Assembly (NCBI GenBank): GCA_963697285.1
Contig: CAVONI010000011.1
Span: 1,364,001 to 1,428,000, forward strand
DNA from: JAEUQQ01 sp963697285
GTDB taxonomy: Bacteria > Acidobacteriota > Vicinamibacteria > Vicinamibacterales > JAFNAJ01
Length of the DNA stretch: 64,000 nt
Reading direction: 5' to 3'
Made by a program: the position numbers and the translations under genes. The notes under the pieces were generated by a model. That model did no database searches. It was not told the DNA's origin and saw nothing but the letters and a program-made list of their open reading frames with translations. Shown one piece after another: positions 27,631-37,801 of the stretch. Numbering within the stretch: the first letter of the stretch is position 1; each line of letters begins with the position of its first letter.

Positions 27631-28722
27631 ATGCCTCGCTTAGCACTCCCCTCCGTGTTTCTCGTCGTCGCGGCCCTCGCCGGTTGCGGTGGCGGTGCCA
27701 AGAACCCTGCCGCAGAAGGCGCGCCCGGGGCGATGCCCCCTGCCGAAGTGCAGACGGTGACGCTCGCCGCCGTGCCCATCGCGCAATCGTCGGAGTTCGT
27801 CGGGACCGTGCGCTCGCTGAGTTCGACGACCGTCCAACCGCAGGTCGAAGGCATCGTCCGCGAGATCTTCGTGAAGGCTGGCGACCGCGTCAGGGCCGGA
27901 CAGCAGATCCTGCAGATCGATCCCGACCGCCAGGCCGCGACGCTCGGCGCGACCGCGTCACTCGAAGCGGCGCGTGAAGCCGACCTCGCGTTCGCACAGC
28001 AGCAGTTGCAGCGCCTGCAGAAACTGCACGACGCGGGCGCGGTGAGCCGTGCGGAACTCGAACAGGCCGAGAACGCCCAGAAGACCGCCGAGGCCCAGCT
28101 CGCCGTCGTCAAGTCGATGATCCGCGAGAACCGCGTGCAATTGCAGTACTACCGCGTGACGGCCCCGGTGCCGGGGATGATCGGCGAGATCCCCGTGCGG
28201 CGCGGTGATCGCGTCACGCCGCAAACGCCCATCACCACCATCGACCAGAGCAACGGTCTCGAGGCCTACATCAACGTGCCGCTCGAGCGCGCCGTCGACC
28301 TGCGCGTCGGCCTGCCCGTCGAACTCCTCGGCCCGGCGGGCGAGGTCATCGCGACCAATTCGATCACGTTCGTCGCGCCCCGTGCAGACGACGCGACGCA
28401 ATCGGTGCTGGTCAAGGCCACGCTGAAGCAGGCGCCGCCCGGCATGCGCGTCCTGCAGTACGTGCGCGCGCGCATCGTGTGGAACAACAACCCGGCACTG
28501 ACGGTGCCCGTCGTGGCGGTCAGCCGTGTCAGCGGCCAGTACTTCGTCTACCTCGCCACGTCGGGCCCGCAAGGCACGGTGGCGAAGCAGACGCCGGTGA
28601 CGCTCGGCGAGGTCGTCGGCGAGAACTACGTGGTGCGCGGCGGCGTGAAGGCCGGTGACAAGGTCATCGTCTCGAACCTCCAGAAGATCGGCGACGGCGC
28701 GCCGGTCAAGCCGGTTGCGTGA
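27631..28722 (+). CDS. RND efflux periplasmic adaptor (membrane fusion protein), lipoprotein
   Basis: A 363-residue adaptor of the AcrA type. Start MPRLALPSVFLVVAALAGCGGG with the lipobox Cys near residue 18. The lipoyl half-motifs (TTVQPQVEGIVREIFVKAGDRV and YYRVTAPVPGMIGEIPVRRGD, abbreviated here by their ends) flank a coiled-coil hairpin of about 90 residues. It links the inner-membrane pump to the outer-membrane channel. The TGA stop overlaps the ATG of the permease (TGATG at 28720-28724), so translation is coupled. Confidence 0.95.
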   Translation: MPRLALPSVFLVVAALAGCGGGAKNPAAEGAPGAMPPAEVQTVTLAAVPIAQSSEFVGTVRSLSSTTVQPQVEGIVREIFVKAGDRVRAGQQILQIDPDRQAATLGATASLEAAREADLAFAQQQLQRLQKLHDAGAVSRAELEQAENAQKTAEAQLAVVKSMIRENRVQLQYYRVTAPVPGMIGEIPVRRGDRVTPQTPITTIDQSNGLEAYINVPLERAVDLRVGLPVELLGPAGEVIATNSITFVAPRADDATQSVLVKATLKQAPPGMRVLQYVRARIVWNNNPALTVPVVAVSRVSGQYFVYLATSGPQGTVAKQTPVTLGEVVGENYVVRGGVKAGDKVIVSNLQKIGDGAPVKPVA

Positions 28723-31700
28723 TGTTCGTCGACACCTTCATCACGCGTCCCATCCTCGCGTCGGTCTGCTCGCTGGTCATCGTCCTGGCGGGCGCGCTCG
28801 CGATCCCGACCATGCCCGTGGCGCAGTACCCCGCGGTGGCGCCACCGCAGGTGCAGGTGATCGCGGTCTACACCGGCGCCAATGCCGAGACGGTCGAGAC
28901 GGCGGTCACCACGCCGCTCGAGCAGGCCATCAACGGCGTCGAGGGCATGCTGTACATGTCTTCGGCGAGCACCAACAGCGGCTTCAGCCAGATCAGCGTC
29001 ACCTTCGACGTGACACGCGACCCCGACCTGGCAGCCGTCGACGTGCAGAACCGCGTCAACCAGGCCCTCGGCCGCCTGCCGGGCGAAGTCAGGCAGACCG
29101 GCGTCTCGGTGCAGAAGGTCGCGACGAACTTCGTGCTCGGCGCCGGCGTGTTCTCGGAGTCGGGCGCCTACGACTCGCTGTTCCTGTCGAACTACGTCGA
29201 CGTCTACGTGAAGGACGCGCTCAAGCGCGTGCCCGGCGTCGCCGAGGTGATGATCTTCGGCGAGCGCAAGTACTCGATGCGCCTGTGGCTCGATCCCGTC
29301 AGGCTCGCCGCACGCCAGATCACGGCGGGCGACGTGGTCAACGCGCTGCGCGAGCAGAACGTCAACGTCGCCGCCGGCAGCATCGGCGAAGCGCCGGCCC
29401 GCGAAGGCCAGACGTACCAGATCAGCGTCCGCGCCGCCGGCCGCCTGCGCGAGGCACGCGAGTTCGAGAACATCATCGTGAAGTCGGCCCGCAGCGGCGC
29501 GCTCGTGCGGGTCAGCGACGTCGGCACGGCCGAACTCGGCGCCGAAACCTACGCGTCGACGCTGCGGTTCAACGGGTTCGACGCCGTCGGCTTCGGCGTC
29601 ATCGCCCTGCCCTCGGCCAACGCGCTCGAGGTCGAGCACGGCGTCGTCGCCGAGCTCGAGCGCCTGAAGCGCAGCTTCCCGCCGGGGATGCAGTACCGCA
29701 TCGCGTTCAACACGACCGACCGTGGTCGACCAGTCGATCAACGAGGTCATCAAGACGCTGGCCGAGGCCATCGGCCTCGTCGTCCTGGTGATGTTCCTCT
29801 TCCTCCAGAGCTGGCGGGCGACGCTCATCCCGACGCTGACGCTGCCGGTCTCGCTGATCGGCGCGTTCGCGTTCGTCAAGCTCCTCGACTTCTCGATCAA
29901 CACGCTCACGCTGTTCGCCATCGTGCTCTCGACCGGCATCGTCGTCGACGATGCGATCGTGGTGATCGAGAACGTCGAGCGGCACATCCAGAAGGGCAAG
30001 ACCGCGTTCAAGGCGGCCTCCGACGCCATGCGCGAGGTGTTCGGCGCCGTCATCGCCACGGCGCTCGTGCTGATTGCCGTGTTCGTGCCGGTGGCATTCT
30101 TCCCCGGCACGACCGGCCGGCTGTACCAGCAGTTCGCGCTGACGATCGCGTTCGCGGTGGCGATCTCGGCGTTCAACGCGCTGACGCTGACGCCCGCGCT
30201 GTCGGCCCTCCTGCTCAAGAGCGGCAAGCACGGCAAGGGCCCGTTCTTCGGGGCCATCGAGCGCGTCATCCAGGGCGGGACCGACTTCTACGTGCGCATC
30301 GTACGCGGGCTCATGCGTGTCCGCTGGGCGATGGTGGTGGTCTTCGTCGGCCTGCTCGGCCTCACCTACTACGTGTATCACGCGTGTCCCGCAGTCGTTC
30401 CTGCCCGAGGAGGACTCGGGGCTTCTTCATCACCGTCGTGCAGGCGCCGGCAGGCGCGTCGCTCGAACTACACGACCAAGGTGGCCAGCGAGGCCGAGGC
30501 GGTGCTGCTGGCAACGCCCGAAGTGCATTCCGTCTTCTCGGTCATGGGCTTCAGCTTCAGCGGCAGCGCACCCAACCAGGGCCTGATCTTCGTGTCGCTG
30601 AAGCCGTTCGAGGAACGCGTCGGCGACGAGCACCGGCTGCAGGCCGTGCTGAACCGGCTGCGCGGGCCGATGTTCGGCATCCAGGGCGGCCTGGTGATCC
30701 CCTTCGCGCCGCCCGTCCATCGACGGCCTCGGCGCGTTCGGCGGCTTCACCTTCCAGGTGCTCGACCAGGGCGGCGGCACCGATATCCAGCAACTCGCGG
30801 GCGCCACGCAGGCGTTGATCGGCGCGGCGATGCAGTCGCAGCGCGTCGCCGGCCTCTTCAGCTCGTTCACCGCCAACGACCCGCAGCTCGCGGTCGACAT
30901 CGACCGCGAGAAGGCGCAGAGCCTCGGCCTGCCGATCGGCGAGATCACCAGCGCGATGCAGATCTACCTCGGGTCGGCGTACGTCAACGACTTCGACTTC
31001 AACAACCGCGCGTACCGCGTCTACGTGCAGGCCGACAAGGCGTTCCGGTCCGATCCGAAGGACCTCGGCCAGTACTACGCGCGCACGCAGGCCGGCCAGA
31101 TGGTGCCGCTGGCCAGCGTCGTCCGCGTGCGCGAGACGACCGCGCCGCAGGTGATCAGCCACTACAACCTGTTCCGGTCGGCCGAAGTCACCGGCGCCGC
31201 GGCGCCCGGGATGAGTTCCGGCCAGGCGATCGCCGAGATGGAGCGCCTGGCGCGTGCGTCGCTGCCACCCGGTTTCGGCTTCGCGTGGTCGGGGATCTCG
31301 CTCGAGGAGATCAAGGCCGGCCGCCAGTCGGCGGCGATCTTCGGCATCGGCCTGCTCCTCGTGTACCTGACGCTGGCGGCGCAGTACGAGTCGCTCGTCC
31401 TGCCCTTCATCGTGCTGCTCGCCGTGCCGCTCGCCGTGCTCGGCGCGCTGTCGGCGCAGTGGGCCCGCGGACTGCAGAACGACCTGTACTGCCAGATCGG
31501 GCTCGTCATGCTGATCGGCCTGGCGGCGAAGAACTCGATCCTGATCGTCGAGTTCGCCGAGCAGTTACGGCACCAGGGCCTGAGCGTGATCGACGCGGCG
31601 ATCGAAGCCGCGCGCATCCGCTTGCGGCCCATCCTGATGACGTCGCTCGCCTTCATCCTCGGCGTGCTGCCGCTGGCGTTCGCGTCGGGTGCGGGCCAGG

Positions 31701-31841
31701 AAGGCCGGCATTCGGTGGGCACGGCAGTGGCGGGCGGCATGGTGTTCGCCACGTTCCTGAACGTCCTGTTCATCCCGATCCTCTACGTCGTCGTGCGTTC
31801 GGTGCGCGGAGGCGGGAAACCGGCCGGCGCGGTCGCAGTGA
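28722..31841 (+). CDS. RND efflux permease, AcrB type (frame broken by at least five +1 insertions)
   Basis: Proton-driven multidrug pump of the HAE1 class, about 1038 residues after correction. The N-terminus is MFVDTFITRPILASV. FSQISVTFDV, the TM4 charged motif VVDDAIVVIENV and the TM11 region GLAAKNSILIVEFAE are typical. Reading changes frame at about 29721, 30382, 30420, 30468 and 30713, each time as one extra base. A sixth is likely near 31805: it would give a normal C-terminus ending with TGA at 31839-31841, overlapping the GTG of the next gene. As written, the last part reads in frame into the outer-membrane factor. I think the gene is intact in the organism and the breaks are sequence errors. 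Confidence 0.9.
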
Positions 31842-33097
31842 CTGCCCTGCTCCTGCTCGGCGGTTCCGCGCTCCCGGCTCGTGCCGGGCAGGAGTCGATG
31901 CTCGCCGAGCGCCTCACGCTCGACGAGGCCGTACAACGCGCCCTCGCCAACAACCCGACGACACAGCAGGCCGCGGCCGGCATCCTGCGAGCCGAGGCGC
32001 TCCTGCAACAGGTGCAGGCCGGCACGCGCCCGACGGTCGGCGGGGCGTTCTCGACCGCAGTCATCGGCCCCGTGCAGTCGTTCGACGACGAGGCACTCAC
32101 GCCGCGCACGCAGACGTTCACCCGGCTGGCCGTGTCGGTGCCCCTGCTGACGCCGGCACGATGGGCGCGGGCGCAGGCCGCCGACCAGGTCACCGTCGCG
32201 CAGCGCTCGTCAGACTACGTTCGCACACAACTGGCCGTGGCCACGGCAGAGGCCTACCTGGCGGTCATCACGCTGCGGCGCGTGCTCGAGTTGAACGAGC
32301 GCGCGCGCGAGAACGCGCAGGCGCACTACGACTATGCCGCCAGGCGGCTCGAGGCGGGGCTGGGATCGAAACTCAACGCGCTGCGCGCACAGCAGGAACT
32401 GTCGAGCGACCTGGCGCGCGTGGAAGGCGCACGGCTGGGCGTGAGGCGTGCGCAGGAGGCGCTCGGCGTCCTGGTGGCGGCCGACGGCCCGGTCGACGCG
32501 GCAACCGATCCCGGCTTCGACCTGCCAGCGGAATCGTTGCCCGCGCCGCAGTTGCTCGAGGGCCGGCCCGACCTGCGCCTCTTCGCGGCCCGCGAGTCGG
32601 CGGCAGAGCGCGTCCTGAACGACTCGCGGCGCGACTACCTGCCATCGGTGCTCGCGCTGTTCGATCCCATCGTGCAGGCGCCGTCCGGGCTCTTCTCGCC
32701 GACGTGGAGCTGGCGCGCGTCGATCGGCGTGTCGCTGCAGATCTTCGACGGCGGGGAGCGACGCGGACTGAAGCGCGAACGTGAGGCGCTTCTCAGGAAC
32801 GTGCAGGCCGAGCGCGCAAACGCGGCGCGGCAGGCGACATCCGAGGTGCGCATCGCCCAGGAGGCGATTCGCGCGAGCGAGCGCGCCCTCGAACGGGCGC
32901 GCGAGGCCGCGCAGCAGGCCAACGAGGTCATGCGCATCACCGACATCGTCTTCCGCGAGGGCGCGACGACCAACATCGAGGTGATCGACGCACAGCGCCG
33001 CGCACGCGACGCCGATGCGGCCGCGACGATTGCGGAGGATGCCGTGCGGCGTGCGCGACTCGACCTGCTGGTGGCCACGGGACGTTTTCCCCGGTAG
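31838..33097 (+). CDS. RND efflux outer-membrane factor (TolC/OprM type)
   Basis: About 419 residues. The proposed GTG start at 31838 forms GTGA with the expected permease stop. It begins with a hydrophobic segment ending ALPARA, the likely signal peptide, then LTLDEAVQRALANNPTTQQA, the standard start of an outer-membrane efflux domain. The coiled-coil repeats (ARENAQAHYDYAARRLEAG and AQEAIRASERALERAREA) and the FDGGERRGLK motif support the family. The product completes a three-gene tripartite pump. In the sequence as given it is fused in frame to the permease; the true start may lie a few codons earlier (GTG 31794). Confidence 0.9.
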   Translation: MTALLLLGGSALPARAGQESMLAERLTLDEAVQRALANNPTTQQAAAGILRAEALLQQVQAGTRPTVGGAFSTAVIGPVQSFDDEALTPRTQTFTRLAVSVPLLTPARWARAQAADQVTVAQRSSDYVRTQLAVATAEAYLAVITLRRVLELNERARENAQAHYDYAARRLEAGLGSKLNALRAQQELSSDLARVEGARLGVRRAQEALGVLVAADGPVDAATDPGFDLPAESLPAPQLLEGRPDLRLFAARESAAERVLNDSRRDYLPSVLALFDPIVQAPSGLFSPTWSWRASIGVSLQIFDGGERRGLKREREALLRNVQAERANAARQATSEVRIAQEAIRASERALERAREAAQQANEVMRITDIVFREGATTNIEVIDAQRRARDADAAATIAEDAVRRARLDLLVATGRFPR

Positions 33098-33125
33098 CAC
33101 GAGGCACGCCACGCCTGGTGCCGGG

Positions 33126-33131
33126 TATACT
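33126..33131 (+). promoter_or_regulatory. Putative -10 box (TATACT) for the M24 peptidase
   Basis: TATACT lies 38 nt before the ATG at 33164, and GGAGG lies between. It is 28 bp after the efflux operon. Confidence 0.42.
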
Positions 33132-33163
33132 CCGGCGGTCGCACGTCGCGCGGAGGTTCTCGC

Positions 33164-34450
33164 ATGGTCAGCCGTCGGTCGTTCATACGCGTCTCGTCTC
33201 TCGGTGCCGCGGTCGTTGGCGCCGGCGCGGCCGACGTGTTCGCGCAGCCTGCTGCCAGGACCGCCGCGGCGCTCCCGCCGTCGATTGCCGCGTTGACGTC
33301 GATGAAGGCCGAGGCCCGTCCCATCACTGCCAGCGAACGCAGCGGGCGCATCGAGAAGGCCAGGCGGCTGATGGCCGCGCAGAAGATCGATGCGCTGATG
33401 CTCACGGGGGGCACGTCGCTGGTCTACTTCACGAACATCCGATGGGGACTCAGCGAGCGCCTCTTCTCGGTCGTCATCCCCGTGAAGGGCACACCGTTCC
33501 TGGTGTGTCCCGCCTTCGAGGAGGATCGCGCGCGCGAACGGCTCGTCGGCGGACCGCTGGCCGACACCGACGTGCGGACGTGGGAGGAACACGAGAGCCC
33601 GTACGAGCGTGTTGCACAGGCCCTGCGCGACCGCGGGATCGCGAGCGGGCGCATCGGGATCGAGGAAACGGTGCGGCACGGCTTCAGCGACGGTGTCGCG
33701 CTCGCGGCGCCTACGCTGTCGCTGACCAGCGGCACACCGGTCACGGCGGGCTGCCGCACGGTGAAGGACGCGCACGAACTCGAGCTGATGCGCCTTGCGG
33801 CGGCGGTGACGCTGAAGGCCTACGCGGCCGCGCACGCGGCGCTCAAGGAAGGGATGACGCAGGACGACTTCGCGGGGCTCGTCTCGCTCGCGCACCAGCG
33901 TCTCGGGTTCCAGGGCGGTGCCGGTGTCCAGGTCGGCGAGTATTCGGCGCTGCCGCACGGATCGATCACGCCGCAGGTGATCCGCGAAGGCGCCATCCTG
34001 CTCATCGACGGCGGCTGCACCGTCGAGGGCTACGTGTCAGACCTGAGCCGCACGTTCGTGCTCGGCAAGGCCACCGACAAGATGAAGCAGGTGTTCGACA
34101 TCACGCGACGCGCGCAGACCGCGGCCCTGCAGGCGGCGAGGCCGGGCGTGCCGTGCGAGGCCGTTGACGCGGCGGCGCGCAAGGTCATCACCGACGCGGG
34201 TTATGGCCCCGACTACAAGTACTTCACGCACCGTGTCGGGCACGGCATGGGGATGGACGGCCACGAGTGGCCGTACCTCGTGAAGGGCAACACGCTGCCG
34301 ATGGCGCCCGGCATGACGTTCAGCGACGAACCCGGCGTCTACATCCGCGGCGAGTTCGGCGTGCGCCTCGAAGACGACATGGTGATCACCGAGTCGGGCG
34401 CAGAGTTGACGACGCCGCAGAGCAACTCACTCGAAACCCCGTTCGCCTAG
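33164..34450 (+). CDS. M24-family metallopeptidase (Xaa-Pro aminopeptidase-like), Tat-exported
   Basis: A 428-residue peptidase with twin-arginine signal (MVSRRSFIRVSSLGAAVVG). The pita-bread metal ligands are all visible: Asp in LIDGGCTVEGY and in YVSDLSRTF, His in HRVGHGMGMDG, Glu in FSDEPGVYI, Glu in GVRLEDDMVI. An N-terminal creatinase-like domain precedes. It should cleave N-terminal residues next to proline, outside the cytoplasm. GGAGG lies upstream of the ATG. Confidence 0.92.
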   Translation: MVSRRSFIRVSSLGAAVVGAGAADVFAQPAARTAAALPPSIAALTSMKAEARPITASERSGRIEKARRLMAAQKIDALMLTGGTSLVYFTNIRWGLSERLFSVVIPVKGTPFLVCPAFEEDRARERLVGGPLADTDVRTWEEHESPYERVAQALRDRGIASGRIGIEETVRHGFSDGVALAAPTLSLTSGTPVTAGCRTVKDAHELELMRLAAAVTLKAYAAAHAALKEGMTQDDFAGLVSLAHQRLGFQGGAGVQVGEYSALPHGSITPQVIREGAILLIDGGCTVEGYVSDLSRTFVLGKATDKMKQVFDITRRAQTAALQAARPGVPCEAVDAAARKVITDAGYGPDYKYFTHRVGHGMGMDGHEWPYLVKGNTLPMAPGMTFSDEPGVYIRGEFGVRLEDDMVITESGAELTTPQSNSLETPFA

Positions 34451-34661
34451 GGCGACCAGTGGAGTTGCGCCGTACGGCGCGCACGGTGCCGGTCACATGT
34501 CGCAGGTTCGGCGCGCCCCGGCGCGGGGCTTCCGCCGTCGGGCATTTGCTCCCGCGGTCGGGACCTGCACCCGTGTGGACGCTGTACAACCACGCCCGCG
34601 TTCCGCAAACGCCCGACGTCGGTCGCCTGCGACGGGGCCTGGCGGGATGGTCGTCGACAGT

Positions 34662-34694
34662 GTAGGGGCCGCACCCCAGTGCGGCCCGGACACC
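34662..34694. repeat. GTAGGGGC-edged palindromic element
   Basis: GTAGGGGCCGCACCCC then AGTGCGGCCC and GGACACC. Here it is not at the stop of a recognised gene. The preceding 34451-34661 holds other GC-rich short inverted repeats and no credible gene. Confidence 0.7.
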
Positions 34695-34727
34695 ATGCGC
34701 CGTGCGGATATGCCGCCGTGCCGCGCG

Positions 34728-35378
34728 TCAGACGTTGAGCGCCACGGCGCACGACACGCCGGTGCCGCCGAGCCCACAGTAGCCGCCAGGGTTCTTCGAC
34801 AGGTACTGCTGGTGATAGGCCTCGGCGTAATAGAACGGCGGGGCGGGTGTGACCTCGGTCGTGATGGCGCCGTATCCCGCCGCCGTCAGACGCTGCTGGT
34901 AGGCATCGCGCGACGCGGTCGCCGCCGCCACCTGCTCATCGTCGGCGCAGTAGATCGCCGACCGGTACTGCGTCCCGCGGTCGTTGCCCTGGCGCATGCC
35001 CTGCGTCGGGTCGTGCGATTCCCAGAACCGCGCCAGCAACGATGCGTACGGCACGGCCGCCGGGTCGAACACCACGAGCACGACCTCGGCGTGACCGGTC
35101 ATCCCGCTGCAGACTTCCTCATACGTGGGGTTGGGCGTGTAACCGCCCGCGTATCCGACGGCGGTGGTGTAGACGCCGTCGATCTTCCAGAAGACGCGTT
35201 CGGCGCCCCAGAAGCAGCCGAGGCCGAAGACCGCCTCGTGCATCGCCACGGGGAACGGCGGCGCAATCGGTCGGCCGTGCACGTGGTGCGCGGGTGGAAC
35301 GATCATCGGTTCGGCGCGCCCCGGCAGGGCGCGTTCACGGGGCACCACGCGGGCATCGTCGGTGCGCGAAAACCACAT
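34728..35378 (-). CDS. msrA: Peptide methionine (S)-S-oxide reductase
   Basis: Reduces methionine-S-sulfoxide in proteins. It has 216 residues, with start at ATG 35378 and AGGAG upstream. The active-site motif GLGCFWGAE is near residue 55, followed by GYAGGYTPNPTYEEVCSG. YHQQYLSKNPGGYCGLGGTG near the end contains a likely recycling Cys. No secretion signal is seen, so it should act in the cytoplasm. No MsrB partner lies nearby. Confidence 0.96.
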   Translation of the reverse strand: MWFSRTDDARVVPRERALPGRAEPMIVPPAHHVHGRPIAPPFPVAMHEAVFGLGCFWGAERVFWKIDGVYTTAVGYAGGYTPNPTYEEVCSGMTGHAEVVLVVFDPAAVPYASLLARFWESHDPTQGMRQGNDRGTQYRSAIYCADDEQVAAATASRDAYQQRLTAAGYGAITTEVTPAPPFYYAEAYHQQYLSKNPGGYCGLGGTGVSCAVALNV

Positions 35379-35473
35379 CGGCGTCTCTCCTCTGTCAGGC
35401 GGCTGGAGTCTGCGTCGCCCGATCATACCCCGCGCCCGGTACCGCACCTGGTGCGGCACCGGGGGCGAGCGCC

Positions 35474-36727
35474 TCAGCTCTTCAGCCGCACTTCCTGCCC
35501 GATGACCTTCGCCGGGTCGGCGCCCGCCTTCGGGCGGAACTTCTGGACTCGGCCGTTGAACACCTCGCCGAAGTACAGGTTGCCTTCCTGGTCGACGGTC
35601 AACTGGTGGGGGCCGTTGAACTGCCCCGACAGCGGCCCTTTCGCGCCCCATCCGTACAGGTACGTGCCGTTCAGGTCGTACTTCAGGATGCGGTTGGTGC
35701 CGCCGTCGGCGATCCAGAGCATCTGGTCGTCGGTGATGATGTGCGCGTACGGCAGCGACCGCACGCCCGTCGAGAACATGTCGAGGAACTTGCCGTCTTC
35801 GTCGAACACCTGGATGCGGCGATGCCCGCGATCGGCGACGAAGACGCGACGGTCCTTGCTGACCGCGATGCTGTGCACGGTGTTCCACTCGTTGGGGCCG
35901 GGGTTCTTCGGGTCCTTCGGCGCCTCGCCCCAGTCCTTGATGAACTTCCCATCCTTGTCGAACTTCGCCACGCGCTTGCCGCCGTAGCCATCGCTGATGA
36001 AGAACGTGCCGTCGGGCAACCACGCGATGTCGGTCGGGCGGTCGAACAGCTTGCCCCCGTCACGCCCGCGCTGTCCCTTGGTGCCGAGCGTCATGACCAG
36101 CTTGCCGTCGTAGGTGAACTTGTGGATGACGTGCAACTGGTCGTCGAAGACCCAGACGTGCTTTTCGGGATCGTACGGGCTCATCTTGATCTTGTGCGGG
36201 CCACGGCCGCAGGGCGCCTCGAACAGCTTGTCGTGCTGCGGCCACTCCTGCACCATCTTGCCTTCGCGATCGAGCACGAAGATGACGTGGTGGTAACGCC
36301 GCTGCCACCCGCGCTTCTCGGTCGGCTCGCAGGTCGCACTCAGGCCATCGTCATTGCCCGTGGCGTTGCCACGCGTTGGCGTGATCTGGCCGTAGGGCGT
36401 CCAGGGCGCATTGCCCTCGGGCAACGGGAGTTCCCCACGCATGGCCACCCAGATACGGTCGGGACTCTCGGCGTAAATCGCGCCAATCGACCCCCACGTC
36501 CAGCCGGCGTGCTTGACGCCGTCGGGCCCGTCGGGCAACCCCTGTGGCCAACCCTCGACCGGCTCGTACGGACCAAACTCTTCCTGGCCGCCCTTCACCT
36601 GCGGCGCGGCAGGTGCCGGAACGGCCGCCGACTGGGCAGGCGGCGCAGAGGGGCTGCAACTGACGAACACGCACGAGGCGAGCAGGGTGGCGGCGAGCGC
36701 GAGCGGGAACCGCGGGATGCGCATCAT
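35474..36727 (-). CDS. NHL-repeat beta-propeller lipoprotein
   Basis: A 417-residue exported lipoprotein. Start at ATG 36727 with GAGGAG upstream; the lipobox cysteine is in FVSCSPS after a hydrophobic segment. Six NHL-like blades can be seen (for example RPTDIAWLPDGTFFISDGYGG, abbreviated to its core DIAWLPDGTFFISDG, and HSIAVSKDRRVFVADRGHRRI). Peptidyl-alpha-hydroxyglycine lyase-like propellers share this layout, but the catalytic residues are not obvious. It likely binds a ligand or partner protein in the periplasm. It is separated from nadC by 225 bp. Confidence 0.85.
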   Translation of the reverse strand: MMRIPRFPLALAATLLASCVFVSCSPSAPPAQSAAVPAPAAPQVKGGQEEFGPYEPVEGWPQGLPDGPDGVKHAGWTWGSIGAIYAESPDRIWVAMRGELPLPEGNAPWTPYGQITPTRGNATGNDDGLSATCEPTEKRGWQRRYHHVIFVLDREGKMVQEWPQHDKLFEAPCGRGPHKIKMSPYDPEKHVWVFDDQLHVIHKFTYDGKLVMTLGTKGQRGRDGGKLFDRPTDIAWLPDGTFFISDGYGGKRVAKFDKDGKFIKDWGEAPKDPKNPGPNEWNTVHSIAVSKDRRVFVADRGHRRIQVFDEDGKFLDMFSTGVRSLPYAHIITDDQMLWIADGGTNRILKYDLNGTYLYGWGAKGPLSGQFNGPHQLTVDQEGNLYFGEVFNGRVQKFRPKAGADPAKVIGQEVRLKS

Positions 36728-36896
36728 GAGACTCCTCGTCGGCTCCGGAACGTATCGCGGGGCGCGCGACGCACGTCGAGCCGACCGACCAGGCGCCACC
36801 GGCCACGCCGCCCCAGCGGCGGATGGTAGACGAGAACCGGCATCGCCTCGTTTCGATGAGTGGTGCGCGGGGGAGCTTACCGGAACGAACCGTCTC

Positions 36897-36909
36897 CGTG
36901 TGTCACACG
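36897..36909. promoter_or_regulatory. 13-bp palindrome in the region before the propeller gene
   Basis: CGTGTGTCACACG has perfect 6-base arms around a central T. It lies about 170 bp upstream of the propeller lipoprotein start and 44 bp past the nadC stop. It might be an operator, but only one copy is seen. Confidence 0.25.
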
Positions 36910-36952
36910 TTGTCTCTGCGATGTCTCCGCGCGGCGACTCACGTCGCCCGCG

Positions 36953-37801
36953 TCAGGCGACCACGTCGAGCGCCACGTCGAGCCGTGGCGCCGAGTGCGT
37001 GATCCAGCCAGACGAGATGAGATCCACGCCCGCATCGGCCATCGCACGAACGCTCGCGAGGGTGATGCCGCCCGACGCCTCGGCGATCGCCCGCCCGCCG
37101 ATCCGCTGCACCGCCACGGCGAGTTCGGCGGGCGTCATGTTGTCGAGCAGCACGACGTGCGCGCCCGCCCCGATGGCCTCGTCGAGTTGCGCCAGCGTCT
37201 CGACCTCGACTTCGATCGTGACCACGTGGCTGGCGTGCGCGCGCGCGGCACGCACGGCCTCTCCGACGCCGCCCGCAGCCGCGATGTGGTTGTCCTTGAT
37301 CAGGACGGCATCGTCGAGGCCGAAGCGGTGATTCGTGCCACCGCCGCACCGGACGGCGTACTTCTCGAGCGCACGCAGGCCAGGGGTCGTCTTCCGCGTG
37401 TCGGCAATGCGCGCGCGTGTTCCCGCGACAGCGTCCACGAGGCTGTGCGTGGCAGTCGCGATGCCGCCGAGGTGCCCGAGGAAGTTGAGCGCCGTCCGTT
37501 CGGCCGTCAGGATGGAACGCGCGGGCCCGTCAAGCCGCGCCAGGACCGTGTCGCGCTCGACCAGCGTGCCGTCCTCGACGAGCAGCGTGAGGTGCACGCG
37601 TTCGTCGACCTGCCTGAACGACTCCACCACGAGCGGAAGCCCCGCGACCACTCCAGGCGCGCGTGCAACGATGACGGCGCGCGCGATGGCCTCGGCCGGG
37701 ATGGTCGCCGCGCTGGTGATGTCGCCGGCACGGCCGAGATCCTCGGCCAGCGCCCGCGCGACGGCCTCGGTGACGAGCGACGCTGGCAACGGGGCGGTCA
37801 C
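36953..37801 (-). CDS. nadC: Nicotinate-nucleotide pyrophosphorylase (carboxylating)
   Basis: Converts quinolinate and PRPP to nicotinate mononucleotide, the third step of de novo NAD synthesis. It has 282 residues, the usual size. The GTG start (VTAPLPASLVTEAVARALAEDL) overlaps the nadB TGA as GTGA. ERTALNFLGHLGGIATAT, RKTTPGLRALEKYAVRCGGG and NHRFGLDDAVLIKDNH are all canonical, as is the end (ASGGITL then SSGWITHS). It is the last gene of the nadABC operon. Confidence 0.97.
   Translation of the reverse strand: MTAPLPASLVTEAVARALAEDLGRAGDITSAATIPAEAIARAVIVARAPGVVAGLPLVVESFRQVDERVHLTLLVEDGTLVERDTVLARLDGPARSILTAERTALNFLGHLGGIATATHSLVDAVAGTRARIADTRKTTPGLRALEKYAVRCGGGTNHRFGLDDAVLIKDNHIAAAGGVGEAVRAARAHASHVVTIEVEVETLAQLDEAIGAGAHVVLLDNMTPAELAVAVQRIGGRAIAEASGGITLASVRAMADAGVDLISSGWITHSAPRLDVALDVVA

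Noticed and set aside
34267..34665. Open frame overlapping the M24 peptidase 3' end and the following repeats
   Set aside because: It is out of frame with the peptidase, Arg-rich, and ends inside a repeat element.
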